Positions 8,635-16,551 of a DNA stretch of 32,281 nt are shown in pieces (positions within the stretch are counted from its first letter, which is position 1; the number at the start of each line of letters is the position of its first letter). The stretch is from Dehalococcoidia bacterium UBA1151 (GTDB taxonomy: Bacteria > Chloroflexota > Dehalococcoidia > Lucifugimonadales > Lucifugimonadaceae). The translations under genes were made by a program, and so were the position numbers. Below the pieces are notes generated by a model. That model saw only the letters and a program-made list of their open reading frames with translations, was not told the origin of the DNA and searched no databases. The stretch lies in NCBI GenBank assembly GCA_002311865.1, contig DBZV01000058.1, positions 20,676 to 52,956 of the forward strand, in the 5' to 3' direction.

Positions 8635-8823
8635 ATGGCCAAGTGTTCAGTTTGCGGTAAAGGTCCACAGTTTGGGCACAATCGCAGCCACTCGCTGAAG
8701 GCAACGAATCGTCAGTTCAAGCCAAACGTATTCAAAAAGAACATGTTGGTTGACGGCGAGATGAAAAAGGTATCTATCTGTGCCCGCTGTCTGCGAACGT
8801 CAGTCAAGCCGCCTCGCAAGTAA
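8635..8823 (+). CDS. rpmB: 50S ribosomal protein L28 (zinc-ribbon type)
   Basis: 62 aa from ATG 8635. It begins MAKCSVCGKGPQFGHNRSHS and carries two CxxC pairs (Cys4/Cys7 and Cys49/Cys52), the zinc-binding C+ form of L28. The frame extends 16 codons further upstream to ATG 8587, but the family always starts at MAKC, and an AAGAGGAA ribosome-binding site (8623-8630) is correctly placed for 8635. It is divergent from the FakA-like/DegV/recG operon, the same arrangement as rpmB next to yloV-recG in Firmicutes. A rho-independent terminator follows. Confidence 0.96.
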   Translation: MAKCSVCGKGPQFGHNRSHSLKATNRQFKPNVFKKNMLVDGEMKKVSICARCLRTSVKPPRK

Positions 8824-8842
8824 CGTCCGCGGATTCTGAATG

Positions 8843-8874
8843 AACCGTCATCAATCGATGACGGTTTTTCTTTT
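8843..8874 (+). terminator. rho-independent terminator of rpmB
   Basis: Perfect 10-bp stem AACCGTCATC (8843-8852) / GATGACGGTT (8857-8866) with a 4-nt loop AATC, followed by a T-rich run (TTTTTCTTTT, 8865-8874). It lies 19 nt after the rpmB stop, and its T tract overlaps the last codon of the convergent rpe gene. Confidence 0.92.
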
Positions 8875-9553
8875 AACCGATTGAGTCGGCCGCAGCTCTG
8901 ATGCTGGCAACTCCGGCGCGAACGCCATCCGCATGACCAAAGATGCCGGACCCCGATATCAGCGTCGTGGCACCAGCAGCCCTCGCGAGTGGAGCGGTGT
9001 CAACTTTGATCCCGCCGTCTACCGCAATCTCCAGATTGGAATGCGATGAGTCACGCAGCGCGGCGAGTGCCTCGATCTTCGGAAGCATTTCATGCATGAA
9101 AGACTGCCCACCCGCGCCGGGCACCACCGTCATCACCAGCACCCGATCTACATTGGCAAGCATCGCCATGATGGCGTCCACAGGCGTATCTGGATTGAGT
9201 GTGAGGGCCGGTCGAATGCCAGAGGATTCGATCTCACGGAGAGTCGCCTCAATGTCGTTCGTCGACTCAACATGCGCGGTCATGGTCAGGTTTGAGATAG
9301 CCGCGTACTCAGCAGCGTAGCGCGCCGGCTCCTTCACCATCATGTGAACGTCAATCGGCAGCGATGTTGCGGCGCGTACGGCTTGAAGTACCACGAATCC
9401 AAAGGTGATGCCGGGAACGAACTGGCCGTCCATCACATCGAAGTGAATCTCGTCGGCCCCGCCCGCTTCAGCCTCGGCCACGTCCTCCGCCAGTCGACCA
9501 AAATCGGCAGACAGAATGGAGGGCGAAATCTTGAGCGGGTGGCTACTTGTCAT
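8873..9553 (-). CDS. rpe: ribulose-phosphate 3-epimerase
   Basis: 226 aa, normal for Rpe, which interconverts ribulose 5-phosphate and xylulose 5-phosphate in the pentose phosphate pathway. The barrel signatures are PSILSADFGRL (11-21), HFDVMDGQFVPGITFG (37-52; metal ligands His37 and Asp39), DVHMMV (68-73; His70) and the catalytic Asp179 in VDGGI. The phosphate loop reads MTVVPGAGGQSF instead of the usual M.V.PGFGGQ, that is Val for Asn and Ala for Phe, an odd but conservative change. ATG start lies inside the 3' end of argH (11-nt overlap), so it is translationally linked to argH. Confidence 0.95.
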   Translation of the reverse strand: MTSSHPLKISPSILSADFGRLAEDVAEAEAGGADEIHFDVMDGQFVPGITFGFVVLQAVRAATSLPIDVHMMVKEPARYAAEYAAISNLTMTAHVESTNDIEATLREIESSGIRPALTLNPDTPVDAIMAMLANVDRVLVMTVVPGAGGQSFMHEMLPKIEALAALRDSSHSNLEIAVDGGIKVDTAPLARAAGATTLISGSGIFGHADGVRAGVASIRAAADSIG

Positions 9554-10934
9554 GACGTGATGCGACCAGGCGGGCCTTCGCTGCTGCCAACGCCTCTGTA
9601 ACTCGGTTCAAGGCCGTTCCGCCCTCTACGTCCCTCGCAGCTATGGAAGAATCCACCGTGATATCGAACACTGCCTCGTCAAACAGCTCTGATGCTGCCT
9701 GATACTCAGCCAGCGATAACTCATGCAGGTATTTGCCGCTATTGGCCGCCTGCTCCGACAGGTTCGACACGATGATATGCGCCTCCCTGAACGGCATTCC
9801 CTTACCCACGAGATAGTCCGCGACATCCGTCGCCAACACATAGCTGGACTCAGCGGCATACCTCATCTTGTCAGCGTTGAATGTGGCCGATTCGATCATG
9901 CCGCGGACGACGCCCAGCGCGGCCAGCATCGTATCCACCGAATCGAAGAGACCCTCTTTGTCTTCCTGCAAGTCTCGGTTGTACGTGAGCGGCAGGCCCT
10001 TGAGCGTGGTCATCGCAGCCATCAGATTGCCAACTACCCGGCCCGACTTGCCACGCGTCAACTCAGCAAAATCCGGGTTCCGCTTCTGCGGCATCATGCT
10101 GGAGCCAGACGTGTATCCATCGCCGAGTTTCACGAATCCAAACTCGTTCGACGACCAGATGATGAGCTCTTCCGACAGACGCGACAGATGCAGCATGCAG
10201 ACAGACGCTGCGTAGATCAGATCGAGCGCGAAATCTCTGTCAGAGACGGCGTCCATACTGTTGGCTGTGATTCGGTCCAGCCCAAGTTCGTCAGCCACCG
10301 ACTGCCGGTCCACCGGGTACGGCACTCCGGCCATCGCCCCACTGCCAAGCGTGGAGACATCAGCAGCAGCAGCGGCGGCGCTGAACCTGACGGCGTCGCG
10401 ATCCAGCATTTCGAAGTACGCGAGCAGGTGATGCGCCAGTGATACGGGCTGGCCCCGCTGCATGTGCGTGTAGCCAGGAACGACGGTCTGCATATGCGCC
10501 TCTGCCTGCTGCAACAGCGCTTCCTGCGCCGCCCGAACCGCACCAACAAGCTCCAGTGCCGCACCTTTGGAGTACAGCCGCGTATCCGTCGAAACCTGAT
10601 CGTTTCGCGACCGCGCTGTGTGGAGCTCCCCCGCAGCATCGCCAATTAAGTCGAACAGCCGAGCCTCAATGTTCATGTGAATATCTTCAAGATCATCGCG
10701 CCACGGAAAGTCGCCTGCGGCAATTTCACTCTCGATAGACTGGAGACCCTCCACGATCGACGCCACCGACTCGGCACTCATGATCTCCTGGCGCGCAAGC
10801 ATTCGGGCATGCGCAATTGAGCCCGCGATATCTTCCCGATACAGCCGTCGGTCGTAGTGCAGCGAAACCGTGAAATCCGATGCGAGTTGAGATCCCCTGG
10901 CGCTGGCCGCAGGGTCGTTCTGATTAGAAGTCAT
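9543..10934 (-). CDS. argH: argininosuccinate lyase
   Basis: 463 aa, the standard length. It catalyses the last arginine step (argininosuccinate to arginine and fumarate). The family signatures are TARSRNDQVSTD (106-117), GYTHMQRGQP (154-163; catalytic His157) and GSSMMPQKRNP (277-287; the mobile catalytic-serine loop). ATG start at 10934. It is divergent from argG across 128 bp and followed by the overlapping rpe. No Shine-Dalgarno is visible, but TACAAT lies 6 nt upstream on this strand, suggesting a leaderless mRNA. Confidence 0.97.
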   Translation of the reverse strand: MTSNQNDPAASARGSQLASDFTVSLHYDRRLYREDIAGSIAHARMLARQEIMSAESVASIVEGLQSIESEIAAGDFPWRDDLEDIHMNIEARLFDLIGDAAGELHTARSRNDQVSTDTRLYSKGAALELVGAVRAAQEALLQQAEAHMQTVVPGYTHMQRGQPVSLAHHLLAYFEMLDRDAVRFSAAAAAADVSTLGSGAMAGVPYPVDRQSVADELGLDRITANSMDAVSDRDFALDLIYAASVCMLHLSRLSEELIIWSSNEFGFVKLGDGYTSGSSMMPQKRNPDFAELTRGKSGRVVGNLMAAMTTLKGLPLTYNRDLQEDKEGLFDSVDTMLAALGVVRGMIESATFNADKMRYAAESSYVLATDVADYLVGKGMPFREAHIIVSNLSEQAANSGKYLHELSLAEYQAASELFDEAVFDITVDSSIAARDVEGGTALNRVTEALAAAKARLVASRHDK

Positions 10935-10940
10935 TTAGAA

Positions 10941-10946
10941 ATTGTA
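10941..10946 (-). promoter_or_regulatory. putative -10 element of argH (leaderless geometry)
   Basis: On the minus strand TACAAT ends 6 nt before the argH ATG, which would place the transcript 5' end at the start codon. No good -35 was found at 16-18 nt, so confidence is limited. Confidence 0.4.
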
Positions 10947-10975
10947 CGCATCCCCCTACCCAACCACCCTATTTA

Positions 10976-11029
10976 TTGACGCGCGCATTTCGTACGAGTA
11001 GCGTTTTCAGGAACGAATTGAACCGGTTC
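10976..11029 (+). promoter_or_regulatory. candidate argG promoter and operator palindrome
   Basis: TTGACG (10976-10981) is a 5/6 match to a -35 box; at 17 nt spacing the -10 (TAGCGT, 10999-11004) is weak. Just downstream is a perfect 10-bp palindrome GAACCGGTTC (11020-11029), preceded by TTCAGGAACGAATTGAA. The position between the divergent arg genes would suit an arginine-responsive repressor, but it does not match a classical ARG box. Confidence 0.3.
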
Positions 11030-11062
11030 GACGTACTGAGAACCAACCTGGAGCGAACGTAA

Positions 11063-12346
11063 TTGAACGCCAACGAAATCCTTGAATCCCGGGGGCCGCT
11101 GATTGGCGGAGCCGTATCTGGCGGGTTGGACAGCTGCACCGTCACGAGCTGGCTGACCCGTAAGGGCTTTGAGGTTCACGGATTCACAGTCGATCTGGGC
11201 CAACCGGATGAGGAAAATCTCGACGCTGTAGCCGACCGCATGCTGGCGTGCGGCGCGAAAACCGCTCACATCTTGCCGGGCAAAGAGGCACTGATCAAAG
11301 AGGGTCTCAAGGTCATACAGGCGCAGGCAAAGTACGAGGGTGGCTACTGGAACACCACCGGAATCGCACGCCCTGTCACCACGGAAATCATCCTGAAGAA
11401 GATGGGTGACGACGGGATTCCCGTTATGTTCCACGGAGCTACGGGCCGCGGAAACGACCAGATGCGATTCCAGCTTGCAGCCAACTTCCTGGACCCAACC
11501 ATCGATGTCTATGCACCATGGCGAGACCCCGAATTCCTGAAGGAGTTCCCCGGACGCGTTGAGATGATCGACTACTGCGAGAAGAACAATCTTCCGATCA
11601 GGCCGGCGCGCGAATCACGCTACTCAACCGACGCAAACATCCTGGGGCTCACCCACGAGGCAGGCGATCTTGAGGACGTGAGCATTCCTCCATTTTTCGT
11701 GGAGCCGGGCATGGGCAACTGGGCGTGGGATGCGCCGGACATCCCGGAAACGGTCTCGATCAGGCTCGAGGCCGGTGTGCCGGTGGAGCTGAACGGTAAG
11801 GCCATCGACACGGTCGCCATGTTTGAGCAGGCCAACGAGATTGGTGGAAAGCATGGCGTGGGCATCGGCCTCCACGTTGTCGAGAACCGATTCGTCGGAG
11901 TGAAATCGCGCGGCATCTACGAAGCTCCTGCGATGGAGCTGCTCGGAATGGCCTACGAATTCCTGACGCAATTCATCTTTGACAGGCGCGCACGCGAGTT
12001 GTTTGAATCGATCTCACGATCGCTCAGCAAGCAGATCTACGAGGGCTACTGGTTGGATCAGTCCACGGGAGCGTCTCTCGCCGCCCTGGCGGAGCTCACC
12101 AAACTCGTCACCGGCACCGTTGCCGTCCGACTCTACCGCGGCAACGTCTTCTTCGAATCTGCCGATATCGATCGTGACTCCATGCCTAACGGCCTCTTCA
12201 CTTCTGCCAGCTCCATGGAGGACACGTCTGATGAAGACCCGTCCGAGCCGCAGTTCGATCACGAGGCTTCGGAAGGTTTCGCGCAGGTGATACAGGTGCA
12301 CGCACGCACCGTAGGCACGCGTCAACGCAGACGAAACGCGGACTGA
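11063..12346 (+). CDS. argG: argininosuccinate synthase
   Basis: 427 aa, the longer E. coli-like branch of ArgG. It joins citrulline and aspartate with ATP, feeding ArgH. The ATP-pyrophosphatase P-loop is SGGLDSC (19-25). Other signatures are GGYWNTTGIARPVTT (about 93-107), HGATGRGNDQMRF, the aspartate/citrulline region ARESRYSTD, and GIYEAPAM near 297-304. The start is TTG at 11063, directly preceded by an in-frame TAA and by GGAG 9 nt upstream. The next in-frame ATG lies beyond the P-loop, so TTG must be the start. Its C-terminus is acidic and Ser-rich before a basic end (RQRRRN). Confidence 0.97.
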   Translation: MNANEILESRGPLIGGAVSGGLDSCTVTSWLTRKGFEVHGFTVDLGQPDEENLDAVADRMLACGAKTAHILPGKEALIKEGLKVIQAQAKYEGGYWNTTGIARPVTTEIILKKMGDDGIPVMFHGATGRGNDQMRFQLAANFLDPTIDVYAPWRDPEFLKEFPGRVEMIDYCEKNNLPIRPARESRYSTDANILGLTHEAGDLEDVSIPPFFVEPGMGNWAWDAPDIPETVSIRLEAGVPVELNGKAIDTVAMFEQANEIGGKHGVGIGLHVVENRFVGVKSRGIYEAPAMELLGMAYEFLTQFIFDRRARELFESISRSLSKQIYEGYWLDQSTGASLAALAELTKLVTGTVAVRLYRGNVFFESADIDRDSMPNGLFTSASSMEDTSDEDPSEPQFDHEASEGFAQVIQVHARTVGTRQRRRNAD

Positions 12347-12383
12347 TTCCCGCCAATATTAACGCGGGGGACATTCATAATTC

Positions 12384-13169
12384 ATGCCGACCGCATATAA
12401 CAAATCGTTCAAAATTAACTATCAAGTTGAAGGCAGTGGACCACCGCTGCTGTTGCTACATGATATTGCTGGCTCGCTCTACTCATGGTTAGAGGACTAC
12501 TATGTTGCACCGTTGAGCGAGCGGTTCCAGGTGATCACGCCTGATCTCCGTGGACACGGCGCCAGCGATAAACCTAACACGCCAGCAGCCTACGTCTTAC
12601 CCATTCTTGTTGAAGATATGCTTGCCGTTCTGGACGATCTTGAGGTGACGGCCGCCCACGTTGTTGGCTACTCCATCGGCGGACGAATCGCGCTCGGATT
12701 CAGTAGATACGTTCCGGAGCGGCTTCTGTCGCTAACGGTCGGCGGTACCGGATATCAAAAACCGCCCGCCAAGCTTTTCGAGCGCTGGATCAATTCGCTG
12801 CGTGGCGGACCGGAGATGTTCGTGTCTCAGATTGAGTCCGGACTGGGCAGAATGATCCACGAGCCGCGACGGTCCCGTGAGTTATCCAATGAGGGCCCTG
12901 CACTGATCGCCATGCTCGAAGCGACCAAGCGTATGAAAGACATTGGAATTGGTGATGCGCTGACCAATCTGACCATTCCATCACTGTTCTTCTGCGGGAC
13001 GGATGACGCACTTCACGGTCAGGCATCAGCCGCTGCGAAATTGGTTCCGAGTTCGCTTTTCCTATCAATTCCCGGTGCGGATCACTTCACATGCATGGAT
13101 CGGATCTCTCAAATCCTTCCCTATATACGCTCCTTTCTCGTATCGACACTCGAAGATCAGGCCGCGTAG
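12384..13169 (+). CDS. alpha/beta-fold hydrolase
   Basis: 261 aa. The fold features are the oxyanion strand LLLLHDIAGS (22-31), DLRGHGASDKP (54-64), the nucleophile elbow GYSIGG (95-100, Ser97), an acid in CGTDD (Asp207 or Asp208) and the catalytic His234 in GADHFT. It resembles 3-oxoadipate enol-lactonase or haloperoxidase-type esterases, but the substrate cannot be told. ATG at 12384 lies 37 bp after argG; a GGGGGA stretch is 12 nt upstream, rather far. It may be co-transcribed with argG without sharing its pathway. Confidence 0.88.
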   Translation: MPTAYNKSFKINYQVEGSGPPLLLLHDIAGSLYSWLEDYYVAPLSERFQVITPDLRGHGASDKPNTPAAYVLPILVEDMLAVLDDLEVTAAHVVGYSIGGRIALGFSRYVPERLLSLTVGGTGYQKPPAKLFERWINSLRGGPEMFVSQIESGLGRMIHEPRRSRELSNEGPALIAMLEATKRMKDIGIGDALTNLTIPSLFFCGTDDALHGQASAAAKLVPSSLFLSIPGADHFTCMDRISQILPYIRSFLVSTLEDQAA

Positions 13170-13199
13170 GCCGCTCTCCGTAGCCACACCACGTCTGAA

Positions 13200-13205
13200 T
13201 ATAAT
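13200..13205 (+). promoter_or_regulatory. consensus -10 hexamer upstream of the methyltransferase
   Basis: TATAAT at 13200-13205 lies in the gap between the hydrolase and methyltransferase genes. It would start a transcript near 13212, about 44 nt before the chosen TTG start. No convincing -35 is present. Confidence 0.35.
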
Positions 13206-13255
13206 TGGGGCCACAATTACAGGCACCTGGAAATTCACGCAATAAGAGTTGGGCC

Positions 13256-13852
13256 TTGAGCAAAGCAGAGTACCAATCATGGGAAAAGCGCTACTCCTCA
13301 GGCAGCTACGAAGGCCGAGGCTGGCCATCAGATCTGCTGGAGTCGTGGATCACGCGTATTCCCCCTGGTCGTGCGCTTGATCTCCCGTCCGGCCGCGGTC
13401 GTAATGCCCTCTATCTGGCTGAGCACGGCTGGGAAGTCGATGCTGTGGATATCTCGCCATCAGCGCTAAAAGCAGGGGCAGAACTGGCAAAAGAGCGCGG
13501 CGTAGATGTCACCTGGCATCAGGCAGATCTGGACGTTGACCCCGTACCCAACGCCCCGTACGAGTTGATAGTCAGCTGCTTTTACATGAACCGCAACCTG
13601 ATCCCGTCCATCAAGGAGTGGCTCGCACCCAACGGCTTCGTGGTGTTTGAACAGCACATGGAATCATCGTTTGATGTGCAGGGACCAGCGACGTCTGATT
13701 GGCGATTGGCCCCCAATGAGTTGCTCCGGCTTTTCTCTGATTTCCGGATAGTCCACTACGAAGAGGGAATCTATCGGCACGAGCGCGGAGGCGAAGAAGT
13801 CTGGAACGCTCTGTCACGCCTTGTGGCATGCAAAGGCGATCCCGGATTCTAA
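13256..13852 (+). CDS. class I SAM-dependent methyltransferase
   Basis: About 198 aa from TTG 13256. SAM motif I is ALDLPSGRGRNALYLAEHGW, then VDAVDISPSAL (motif II, acidic residue at the strand end). Further on are ADLDVDPVPNAPYELIVSCFYMNR and EWLAPNGFVVFEQHM (motif III region), as in TehB-like and other small-molecule methyltransferases. A longer frame begins at TTG 13205, but that codon overlaps a TATAAT box and the extra residues do not look conserved, so 13256 is preferred. The ribosome-binding site is weak. Substrate unknown. It converges on the membrane-protein gene at 13868. Confidence 0.85.
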   Translation: MSKAEYQSWEKRYSSGSYEGRGWPSDLLESWITRIPPGRALDLPSGRGRNALYLAEHGWEVDAVDISPSALKAGAELAKERGVDVTWHQADLDVDPVPNAPYELIVSCFYMNRNLIPSIKEWLAPNGFVVFEQHMESSFDVQGPATSDWRLAPNELLRLFSDFRIVHYEEGIYRHERGGEEVWNALSRLVACKGDPGF

Positions 13853-13867
13853 ATCGTTAGCGGCCGC

Positions 13868-14230
13868 TCAGGATCGTCCAATTTCTCTGAGATCGCGTCG
13901 ATCGGGCGACGTAGTTCGATTCGGATCCTCTGCTCGTTGGCCAGGTTTCGGAGCGCCACGAGTGCGGCCCACTCTGGACTGCATCCTGTCAAGTTCCGGT
14001 GTAGCAAGGTAGCGATCAGCATATTTGGTCAGCTTAGGCTGCCAGCGACGACGCGTCATGTAGGCGATTGGAAGGAATATCGCGACGCCAACTGGCACGT
14101 ACGCAACCACCAGAAGCACCCCAACGATGATGGGCAACGCGATCAGCCCAACGCCCATGAACACGGCGATTCCGAACAGGGCAAGACTTCTGTTCGCAGA
14201 TTTGATTGATGGCTTCGGTTTACGTTTCAT
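13868..14230 (-). CDS. small hypothetical membrane protein
   Basis: 120 aa from ATG 14230 (a GTG at 14242 would add four residues). A basic N-terminus (KRKPKPSIKSANR) is followed by one long or two tightly packed hydrophobic helices (about 17-58). A strongly charged, probably disordered tail comes next (RRRWQPKLTKYADRYLATPELDRMQSR, then Pro/Arg-rich). GGGA lies 5 nt before the ATG. It is encoded downstream of argD on the same strand, beyond a hairpin. No family recognised. Confidence 0.55.
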   Translation of the reverse strand: MKRKPKPSIKSANRSLALFGIAVFMGVGLIALPIIVGVLLVVAYVPVGVAIFLPIAYMTRRRWQPKLTKYADRYLATPELDRMQSRVGRTRGAPKPGQRAEDPNRTTSPDRRDLREIGRS

Positions 14231-14321
14231 ATTCCCAACCACACTACGTTTCCGCGCGTAATCGTACTACGAGTACTTCATTCCTAAGGTTTAGCCCGTC
14301 GATTTGTGCTCCGCCAAACTA

Positions 14322-14351
14322 GAACAGATCTGGCAGATGTCAGACCTGTTC
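14322..14351. terminator. terminator-like hairpin downstream of argD
   Basis: GAACAGATCTG (14322-14332) pairs with CAGACCTGTTC (14341-14351) through 11 pairs with one G-T wobble and an 8-nt loop. It sits 33 nt after the argD stop. On the plus strand it is followed by a T-rich stretch (TCACTTTTCTC); on the minus strand, the direction needed for argD, only TTT follows after a few bases. Its direction is therefore uncertain. Confidence 0.5.
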
Positions 14352-14383
14352 TCACTTTTCTCTATTTGTCTCGACCCGGAGTC

Positions 14384-15580
14384 CTAGCCGCCGATCTTGC
14401 CCAGAGCAGCATCGAGAATTTCGACCGCCTCGTCGACCTCCTCGCGGCTCACGTTCAATGGCGGCATCAACCGGAGAATTGTTGGCCGAATGGCGTTCAT
14501 GAGCAACCCGTTCGCCTCAACTTCCGTGACCACATCGGGAGCAATCTCGCTGGTCATCTCAATGCCAATCAGAAGACCTGGCCCTCGCACCTCTGTGATG
14601 AAGTCGTACTTCTCTTTGAGTGCGCTCAGCTTGCCCGTCAGGTACTCGCCTGTCCTGGCAGCCTGCTCTGGAATGTTCTCTTCAACAATCACCTCAGCCG
14701 CCGCCGCTCCAGATGCCGTGGTCAGGGCGTTTCCGCCGAACGTGGAGCCGTGATCGCCGGGCACCAACACTGAAAAGTCTTCTTTACAAAGGAACGCGCC
14801 AAGCGGAGCACCGGAACCCAGCGCTTTGGCCAGCGTCATGGCGTCCGGCTCAACGTCGTAGCGCTGGTAGCCAAACATCGTGCCAAGTCTGCCCATGCCC
14901 GTCTGAACCTCATCAACAATGAAGACCAGGTTGTTGGCATTGCACCACTCCTGGATCTGCTTCAGGTAGCCATCATCCGGAACGTTGACGCCACCCTCAC
15001 CCTGCACCGGCTCAACCATTACCGCGCAGGTCTTGTCGCTGGTAGCGGCCTTGATCGCGTCGATATCGTCGTAATCGACATTCACGAATCCAGGCATCAG
15101 TGGCATCCAGTTCTCCTGGTAGGCCGCCTGGCCCGTAGCTGCCATCATCCCAAACGTTCGGCCGTGGAACGAGTTGTTCATGGTGATGATCTCGTAGGCG
15201 CCATTGAGCTTCGTCTTGCCCCACTTGCGAGCGAGCTTTGAGACCCCCTCGTTGGCTTCGGCGCCGGAGTTGCAGAAAAAAACCCTGTCCATGCAGGAGT
15301 TATCAACCAGAATTTGTGCCAGCTTAAGTTGGGGGGTTGTGTAGAACAGATTAGACATCTGATTGATCAGACCCGCCTGTTCCCGGACTGCCTCAACAAC
15401 CGCGGGATGTGAATGGCCAATGTTCAGAACAGCCCAGCCCGCGGTGAAGTCGAGGTAAGACTTATCGTCGTTGTCCCACACACGAGTGCCCTCTGCACGT
15501 ACCAGCACCATTGGGCGCCGATTAACAACCTGCATGTAGTACTTCGCTTCAAGGGCCTTGTATTCGGCCGTACTGGTCAT
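14384..15580 (-). CDS. argD: acetylornithine aminotransferase
   Basis: 398 aa class III PLP aminotransferase, converting N-acetylglutamate semialdehyde to N-acetylornithine. The motifs are FTAGWAVLNIGHSHP (about 45-59), CNSGAEANE (103-111), NSFHGRTFG (136-144), the acidic cofactor motif VDEVQTGMGR (222-231) and the PLP lysine Lys252 in LAKALGSGAPLGA. Gene context (argJ and argB directly upstream on the same strand) supports ArgD rather than another ornithine-type transaminase. ATG start has GGGGGAG upstream. An 83-bp gap separates it from argB. Confidence 0.95.
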   Translation of the reverse strand: MTSTAEYKALEAKYYMQVVNRRPMVLVRAEGTRVWDNDDKSYLDFTAGWAVLNIGHSHPAVVEAVREQAGLINQMSNLFYTTPQLKLAQILVDNSCMDRVFFCNSGAEANEGVSKLARKWGKTKLNGAYEIITMNNSFHGRTFGMMAATGQAAYQENWMPLMPGFVNVDYDDIDAIKAATSDKTCAVMVEPVQGEGGVNVPDDGYLKQIQEWCNANNLVFIVDEVQTGMGRLGTMFGYQRYDVEPDAMTLAKALGSGAPLGAFLCKEDFSVLVPGDHGSTFGGNALTTASGAAAAEVIVEENIPEQAARTGEYLTGKLSALKEKYDFITEVRGPGLLIGIEMTSEIAPDVVTEVEANGLLMNAIRPTILRLMPPLNVSREEVDEAVEILDAALGKIGG

Positions 15581-15646
15581 TGCCTTAAACTCCCCCCGCC
15601 GCGAATGCGCGACGTCTCATTTCGACTTGGTCATTGTGGGACCGCG

Positions 15647-15652
15647 ATTATA
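15647..15652 (-). promoter_or_regulatory. candidate internal -10 element for argD
   Basis: TATAAT on the minus strand in the argB-argD gap, about 66 nt before the argD start. The sequence 16-18 nt upstream is a poor -35, so an extra promoter for argD is only possible. Confidence 0.3.
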
Positions 15653-15663
15653 TTCGCGACCCG

Positions 15664-16464
15664 CTACACAATCCTTGTCCCCACGTCCTGGCCTTCAATA
15701 CAGGCGATCAACGCGCCCGCTATTCGGCCATCGATAATATGGCCTGAGTTGGCCGTTGTGAGCGCCTCGATGCACCCTTCAATCTTGGGAATCATCCCGC
15801 CAGCCGCAATCCCGCTTGCTATGAGATCGCCACCCTGGCCCTTCGTCATGCGAGGGATCAGGCGTTTCGTCGCGTCCAGCACCCCTGCAACATCCGTCTG
15901 GAAGACAATCTGATGCGCCCGCAGTTCCCGGGCGATATGGCCGGCTGACGTGTCCGCGTTGATATTCAGAATCGCGTCTTCTGACCCGGTCGCCCGGATA
16001 TTCGTTGCAGTTGGCGCAACAACTGGAATGAAGCCATTCTCAAGCGCTGCGTCCAGAGACGACCTGTCTACTCCTACAACCCTGCCGACGTAGCCAAGCT
16101 CGGGATCCAATACTTCAGCCTGCAGCATCTTTCCGGACACTCCAGACAGGCCCATCGCTTTTCCGCCAAGTGCGTTCAATTCGGCCACGATCTGCGCGTT
16201 TACCAGGCCACACAGAACTGCGATGGCAACGTGCAGCGTCTGCGTGTCTGTCCTTCGCAATCCCCGTACAAATTCGGGCTGAATTCCCTGCTTTATGACC
16301 CACTCAGAGATCACCGCACCGCCACCATGAACCACCACCGGCCTGAAGCCGCGCCTCGCAAGCTCAATGATGTCAGGACTGGTGCTATCGCCCTCGCCCA
16401 GAGTACTGCCACCAACTTTTATCACGATGATTGAGCCCGGGGGCGCCGCGTAAAGATTGGCCAT
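15664..16464 (-). CDS. argB: acetylglutamate kinase
   Basis: 266 aa amino-acid kinase that phosphorylates N-acetylglutamate. The ATP/phosphate residues are KVGGSTL (16-22), VVHGGGA (44-50) and the Lys/Asp region FQTDVAGVLD near 191-200. The acetylglutamate-site equivalent is NINADTSAGHIA (about 166-177), and GGMIPKIEGCIEAL is near 224-237. The N-terminus begins only 15 residues before the lysine strand, so the kinked N-terminal helix found in arginine-inhibited, hexameric NAGKs is missing. This suggests weak or no arginine feedback on the enzyme (inference). AGAGGTG ribosome-binding site 9 nt before the ATG. Confidence 0.93.
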   Translation of the reverse strand: MANLYAAPPGSIIVIKVGGSTLGEGDSTSPDIIELARRGFRPVVVHGGGAVISEWVIKQGIQPEFVRGLRRTDTQTLHVAIAVLCGLVNAQIVAELNALGGKAMGLSGVSGKMLQAEVLDPELGYVGRVVGVDRSSLDAALENGFIPVVAPTATNIRATGSEDAILNINADTSAGHIARELRAHQIVFQTDVAGVLDATKRLIPRMTKGQGGDLIASGIAAGGMIPKIEGCIEALTTANSGHIIDGRIAGALIACIEGQDVGTRIV

Positions 16465-16551
16465 TACCGCGCACCTCTTTGAAACTCAAAAGAGATAGCG
16501 GAGTTGCTAAGCGGAGGCATCTGCTTATGCCGGGATAAAATGAGGCCGGGG

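Noticed and set aside
9723..10442. 239-codon frame on the strand opposite argH
   Set aside because: Lies wholly inside argH, which has full-length conserved motifs; Arg/His-rich antisense shadow.
12349..12368. CCCGC/GCGGG stem between argG and the hydrolase as a terminator
   Set aside because: Only 5 bp with a 10-nt loop and no T tract.
13205..13255. Longer N-terminus for the methyltransferase from TTG 13205
   Set aside because: The TTG overlaps a TATAAT hexamer and the extra residues do not look like the family; start at 13256 preferred.
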